64,000 nt of DNA from Celoporthe dispersa (taxonomy: Eukaryota; Ascomycota; Sordariomycetes; Diaporthales; Cryphonectriaceae), in assembly GCA_016584495.1 (NCBI GenBank), contig WAID01000009.1, forward strand, positions 4,480,790 through 4,544,789, given 5' to 3'. Every line of letters starts with the position of its first letter. Position 1 is the stretch's first letter. A program made the translations under genes and the position numbers. Shown here in pieces: positions 59,400-64,000 of this stretch. The notes below the pieces were generated by a model. The model had not been told where the DNA came from. It ran no database searches and saw nothing but the letters and a program-made list of their open reading frames with translations.

Positions 59400-60130
59400 T
59401 CACTTGCGCATCCACTCCAGTTTGACCGCCTCAAGGCTTCGCAGAGCCGGGCACATAGCAATCCTTTGGTCCACTGCCATAAGATGAACGGGCGTGACAG
59501 TACCAGCCGCCCAAAACTTGCTGAAGACATCGACCAGCTTGAGGGCGGGATTCCTGGCTACATCATTGTCGTCGTGCCCTGCGTTGCTTGCCCGCACGCC
59601 TGCGAGCCGTGTCGCGGGGGCACAAATCGAAGTGGTGGATGAGCGATATTAATAACAGCAGGCAAAAGCGTGGCCCAATGAGTAAGGTTTGGATTTCGCA
59701 AATTAAATACTTCTGCATCGCTGATAATATCTCTTGTAGCTTTCGTTGTTGCAAGCTCAACCAAGATATTAGCGAGAAGATTCACGGGAATAGAGTTAAC
59801 GTTTCCGAAGTGGCGCTCTAGACCATTAGGTACCATCCCTAAGTGTATCGAGCTTAATACGAGGCTGGGAAACCATTTGCGAGGATTCCATACGCCGTAG
59901 CCTTATATAGAACTGGCCACCTGCCTGATGCGAATAATGGTAGCGGCTGCAACATCCTCAAAATGCTAGGCGGCAGTGTGGACGAGCAGCTCGTCTAGAA
60001 ATTTAGACCCGGCGTAACCAAGAGGTGCAGGCATGTTGAGGCAGTGCAATACTGCCTCTGGTGCTAATTGCCCGTGCGCCCTTCTACGGAGGAGACGGGC
60101 GAGAGGAAGACGAAACGTGCTCTGGAGTAT
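59400..60130 (-). pseudogene. Relic of a thioester-reductase domain from an NRPS-like or lys2-type enzyme
   Basis: On the minus strand, one frame reads like the C-terminal half of an NADPH-dependent R domain: a stretch FVSSVSSVEGRTG, MPAPLGYAGSKF (the YxxxK-type site), TIIRIRQVAS, NPRKWFPSLVLSS, GNVNSIPVNLLANILVELA, then after a frame change RASNAGHDDNDVARNPALKL and LEWMRK at stop 59400. Two in-frame stops, TAG at 59966-59968 and TAA at 59903-59905, plus the frame change near 59610 make it dead. No adenylation or carrier part was recognised upstream (HET sequence begins by 60.4 kb). It is a leftover of a second reductase-bearing biosynthetic gene, unrelated in sequence detail to the R domain at 31 kb. 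Confidence 0.65.
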
Positions 60131-60389
60131 GTGGTACATGCGGTAAGAGACAGCGGTAGGTTCACGAGCCTTGCAAGTAGAGACGACGAAAGGAGGAGAG
60201 GGCCAGATTGAAGTTGACTAACCAAGCAGGATGAACAACGAGTCTGACCTGTGTGCGGAGGGATTCGTAAATAGGTTCATCAAGCTGAGTGATGGCAGCT
60301 CAAAGTTGGCCTTGATGAATATAACTCGGTCGTCAAGTCCTGTGGTTCAAAGCTCCGCGCTAGCAAACCGTTCTTCTGGGCAGTTTTCG

Positions 60390-60855
60390 ATGCTACTTCA
60401 AGACATCGCTATTCTTGCCTCGAGATCTGATACCTGTTATCATTCGGGACCACAATTTATTTAGCATTGGATACCAAGGACTTTCCCTGAATTTGAGGAA
60501 CGGGTCATGGGCGGTTTCGTCGTAAGGCGGGACATCGGCCAAGTAAGCATAACAGGCAGCTGAATTTCTGTACAAAGTGTATATAGAGTTGATGGCCTCA
60601 GTGAGCTCAGCTGAGCTGGTTCTGTCTATGCAGTTGGTATCAACCTATAGTCATTTCAAGTTATCACTGCTGGCTTTGTTGCATGCTCCTTGATTTTGGC
60701 GAACCTGATCGCTTTTCAAGATCTAGATCGCCGGATTTCCAGTCCTGAAAGCTGACTTCATCTGAGCTCCATGTATGACTCAGAATGGCGTACTTTGGAA
60801 CTCTGTCACCAATGAACTCTTTAAGCTCGAGGCTCTTCGTGTGGATGAGACGCAT
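60390..60855 (-). pseudogene. Relic of a second HET-domain gene with RIP-like stops
   Basis: The start resembles many HET proteins: MRLIHTKSLELKEFIGD (ATG 60855), YAILSHTWSSDEVSFQDW, KSGDLDLEKRSG. After a one-base frame change near 60.71 kb the frame continues with a place where the family has the LxWLWVDTNC motif. Here both tryptophan codons are stops (TGA at 60651-60653, TAG at 60645-60647), then VDTNCIDRTSSAELTEAINS and NSAACYAYLADVPPYD read normally. Homology fades after FRESPW (about 60480). TGG-to-TGA and TGG-to-TAG are G-to-A transitions, the change left by repeat-induced point mutation. Confidence 0.7.
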
Positions 60856-60897
60856 CTTCTGCTGAATGGTGATGAGACCATATGTGGATAAAAGCAA

Positions 60898-61819
60898 GAA
60901 AGCCAGGCACCATCTGATGCGGGGCTGCTGTCATAATGAGGAGACGAATCACCACCTTTGCCCTGAGAAGGGACCCAGGACTCTTGGCACCTCCTTTCTG
61001 AGTCGCATCAACAATCTAAGCTCCGAATCAATCAATGCTAGGCCGATAGGCGGATAGGTGAGGTCAGCTCGGAGCACCGCAGGTGCGGCTTCTGGTGGCC
61101 CCGTTGCGACTTTCTTCTAGTCGCTTTCCTGTCGGCCTGTTCTTGCACGTGGGGTGGCCTCCAAACGTGTTGCAAATCGCTGCTCCCGGATGAGTCGGAA
61201 TTATCAAGCACAAGAAGTTCTACTTGTTCTTTGCACATAACTATTCTACTATCGCCAGCGATCTATAGTAGACCGTACTCTAGAATCCCGACCTTCAATG
61301 ATCTAAAGTGTCAATTAAACTCAAGACGATCCACATTCCTCTTATGGGCCTGGTGTTAGTTAGGCGTGCGACCATTCAACGACTATACTCATGCATACTC
61401 TCAACGGACCGCGCGAGGTGTGTGATATTATATGATGTGGAGAAATGACGATCGCTAAATCTATCAGAACCGGCTGTATCTATATTTTTCCCACACAAGA
61501 TACAACGTCTTCCCTCTATAACAGAATATAGAGCAGTTGAACGTCCACCAGAAATCATCAGACACTATTACATGGGTGGCAGCGAGGGTCTCTGAACCGT
61601 ATATAAAACCATTTGTTCATTCACTTTGCGCGAAGACAAGATGCCGTACGCCATATGCAAAATATCAAAACTAAACACACCAAAACGCCACGGGAACTAT
61701 AGCCTCACTATCTAATAATAAACGCCAGCGTTTTACTTTCAAGAATCCCCCAACAACCCCACCCACACCCAAGCCCCTTTTTTCGATGTTCTCGACTTCA
61801 AAGCTTGTACCTCGACCCA
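60898..61819. other. Gene-poor stretch
   Basis: About 0.9 kb between the HET relic and the metallopeptidase gene. No gene, RNA or repeat was recognised. Confidence 0.4.
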
Positions 61820-63202
61820 CTACAGGGTCGTGTCGTCCGTTGCGGAATCGATGATATCGATGACAAACCAGTTGGCCTCGGCGGCGCACGTCGTCCGCTG
61901 CAGAAGCTCGCGGGCGTGCTCTCTTAGTCGTGGCGGCCTTCGTCATGGGGATGGTACGGCCGCAGATCTCGGAGAAGTAGATGGGCGCGCCGATGTGAGC
62001 CAGCTGTCGGCGTTCTTGAGTGCGGTCGAGGGATCGCAGATGCCCTCCTTGGTCTTGTCCGTCTTGCTTGGGCACAGGACCTTCGGTGACTTACCGGCCT
62101 GCTGAGCCTTCTGCAGGGCCGTGTTAAAGCAGGAACGGTCGTATTTCCCGGCGGCGAGCGCCACGCAGTCGATGGCTCCGTAAGCGTAGTCCCAGGCTTT
62201 CCGGCGTGGTGCGGTCAGACACGTGAAATTTGAAGCCGAGCCAAGTGACAGCCCAGCAAGCGGCCTGCTTAATGGTAAAGGTTTCATGGTGTGGGGCGCT
62301 GAGATGTTTTATTAGGCGTGTGGGAAAACTTACTGAGCGACTACGGGTTCCGTGACAGCTTTGAAGTGCATCACCTCGTGGAGCAGGGTACCGCTGTAGC
62401 TCCTCTTGGCCTCGTCGACATCAGGGTCGAGCACTCCGCTTTCCGCTCAGCGGTGGTTGGTACCTTTGGGCTACGCTTGGCATCGTCCGCCAGCCTGTCG
62501 CAGAGGTTTATCCACTTGCTACTGGCCGCGTCGCTCGTATGTGCCTGGCGGAAATCGAGTATGAGTATCTGGCCTCTACTAACCCACAGGGAGAACGAGA
62601 TCAGGAGTTGACGTACCAGCCAGTTGAGTTTCTCACAGCCCACTTTAGTATTGTCACCTATAGGAAATTACTATATCAGCACGTCATACCCGACAATGGG
62701 TCCGTACAATACCGTGGAGGTTCCATCTCGGCTCCGGAGGGTAGGGTGTCAATTTACAGGTAATCTTGTAGTCGACGAGTGTCCCCTTCGGATCCAAGGT
62801 CTTCGCAGCGTTTGTAAAGAGTGACTTGGCCGCGGTCTCGAAGGTTGCCACCTTGACTGACTCTGCTGGCATGAAATACTTGAGGTATTGGATATAGGAG
62901 GTCTCTCCCAGCTTTGAAGCCGCGTCGGAGGCCATTTTCTCGGCATTAGCCATCTCCTCCACGATAGTCTTATACTTGGCGGTCGTTGCGGCACCGCGAA
63001 GTCTCTGTATCAATTGTCCAAGTCGCCCTATTAACCATATCTTGTTAGTCCAGAAATGAAAATAGCATATAGTCGTATACACCACGCCACTGCTGCAACC
63101 CCACAACCGCAAATTACTACAATTGCAAGGGATGACCTACTGAGCGAGACTGCTGAGAGACACAAGTGCTAGGATAAGGGAAGATGCCGACGGTGTATAC
63201 AT
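61820..63202 (-). CDS. Secreted zinc metallopeptidase, M35 (deuterolysin)-like, frame-disrupted
   Basis: ATG 63202 begins a signal peptide (MYTPSASSLILALVSLSSLAQ). After an intron comes GRLGQLIQRLRGAAT and a helical region. A zinc-binding HExxH motif is read at about 62.37 kb as LLHEVMHFKAV. After a further intron (about 62300-62335) the segment WDYAYGAIDC follows, at the place of the third ligand Asp in aspzincins, then STALKNADSWLT and a C-terminus ending SATDDTTL at TAG 61820. Order and motifs fit the aspzincin M35 family of secreted proteases, though sequence similarity is loose. The frame changes near 62.43, 62.2 and 61.99 kb as written. It probably degrades extracellular protein. Confidence 0.6.
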
Positions 63203-64000
63203 GGTGACTAGAAAGAAAGAAGAGGTAGACAAAGAGACAGAGGGTGTTAAAGAGGAGGCTCTTAGATCAGAGACTAGTTGGGCTTGCGAATGAGACTTTT
63301 CAAAAGTAGTATCGTCGAGAATATTATTCCAAAGAACTATGCGAGTATGAGATGGTGTGAAGACGAGCAGTATCATTGGCGTGGCGCCCGTACTATAATA
63401 TACACAAACACTATCTCCATACATGAGCCTAGAAAGAGGCTCAGTTCTTCTCGGTCACAAAAGCTGCGTAAGCATCCCCATACTCAAGACCAACGCGCTG
63501 CATCCTCGGCGTCTCCCTTGACAGTGGAGTAGACAACTCCAACTGTATGGCGAAGGCCGTGGCCTCTGGTGATTGCTCTCCTCAGCTGAGAGTTCATGAT
63601 ACATAATTGGTTTAGTTTTATAATCTGTGTTTGCGGATGAGGAGTGTTGTAACTCAGGGATCTGCAAGTACTGCAAGCAGGGGATTCCAATATTCAACTT
63701 ATTTTGGCCAGAAACCGATGTTGGTGCCCATTTAATAATAAGGCGCCAGGGAGTTTGACTCAGGCTCACGGGTAACTATCCCCACCTGCACTGGACGCAT
63801 CATCCACCCAGGTATAGAGGTGGAATGAGCCTTCTCCACTGCAGGGAGCCTTCTCCACTGCAGGAGTAACTGAAGGCACTTCAGCCGGCTACTCTTGCGC
63901 TGCGCAGTTTCTCCATGGCCTTATCAGCTCGAGTATGTAAGCTCGCTTGTGCCAGCGAGGGATGTTATGCCATCGAACGAGCTCTCGTGAGCCATCTCTC
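63203..64000. other. Right-end stretch without a recognised gene
   Basis: It contains the promoter of the metallopeptidase gene. Beyond it only short unrecognised ORFs are seen, and the tandem duplication at 63827-63864. Confidence 0.4.
63827..63864. repeat. Perfect 19-bp tandem duplication
   Basis: The 19-base unit GAGCCTTCTCCACTGCAGG occurs twice in direct tandem (63827-63845 and 63846-63864). It is too short for a transposon target site. It could be a replication-slippage product. Confidence 0.85.

Noticed and set aside
58714..59415. A 233-codon minus-strand ORF downstream of the maltase
   Set aside because: The residue pattern is not protein-like for any family I know, it overlaps the end of the reductase relic, and it lacks splice or start support. 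It is probably a chance open frame.
1..64000. CRISPR arrays, tRNA or rRNA genes, intact transposons
   Set aside because: No regularly spaced repeats, no cloverleaf with conserved boxes, and no transposase or reverse transcriptase reading frame were seen on either strand.

Overview
The window is a piece of nuclear DNA from a filamentous ascomycete (Pezizomycotina). Evidence: many 50-110 bp GT-AG introns, Zn2Cys6 regulators, HET-domain proteins, a highly reducing iterative polyketide synthase (PKS) and several P450s. I cannot name the genus from the sequence. Nothing prokaryotic, no CRISPR array and no RNA gene was seen.

Layout. Positions 1-1.9 kb hold the broken end of a UPF1-like helicase gene (minus). 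From about 2.1 to 44.3 kb runs one polyketide gene cluster, in this order: cytochrome P450 (+), 14-TM-type MFS exporter (-), stand-alone PKS-type C-methyltransferase (-), a PKS fragment carrying only methyltransferase and ketoreductase domains (-), AflR-type Zn2Cys6 regulator (-), short-chain dehydrogenase (+), trans-acting enoyl reductase (+), the main PKS with a C-terminal reductase (+, about 9.4 kb), a second P450 (-), a BAHD-like acyltransferase (+), a CYP505-type self-sufficient P450-reductase fusion (-) and a secreted BBE-like flavin oxidase (+). From 45 to 51.4 kb come a small unknown gene, a HET-domain gene, an uncharacterised gene and an ABC-transporter relic. From 51.7 to 58.7 kb lies a maltose-use cluster: Zn2Cys6 activator (-), sugar permease (-) and GH13 maltase (+). 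The right end carries relics of a thioester-reductase domain and of a HET gene, then a secreted zinc metallopeptidase gene.

How the cluster genes may work together (inference from domain families). The PKS has KS-AT-DH-cMT-(degenerate ER)-KR-ACP-R order. It should build a C-methylated, partly reduced chain, with enoyl reduction supplied in trans by the LovC-like protein at 19.9 kb, and release it reductively as an aldehyde or alcohol. The P450s, the CYP505 fusion, the SDR and the flavin oxidase would oxidise or cyclise it, the acyltransferase would esterify a hydroxyl, the MFS protein would export it, and the Zn2Cys6 protein would control the set. The PKS-R plus trans-ER plus P450 plus SDR set recalls betaenone-type decalin clusters. 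The BBE-like oxidase recalls solanapyrone synthase. The combination with a stand-alone cMT and a cMT-KR fragment is one I do not recognise.

A caution applies to the whole window. Many genes need single-base length changes, mostly in short homopolymer runs, to keep one reading frame: MFS, PKS, second P450, acyltransferase, BBE oxidase, HET, all three maltose genes and the peptidase. Most look like base-calling errors because catalytic residues, splice sites and flanking frames are intact. By contrast, the relics at 50.9-51.4 and 59.4-60.9 kb carry in-frame stop codons and look genuinely dead. In one of them two tryptophan codons became stops, as expected from RIP.
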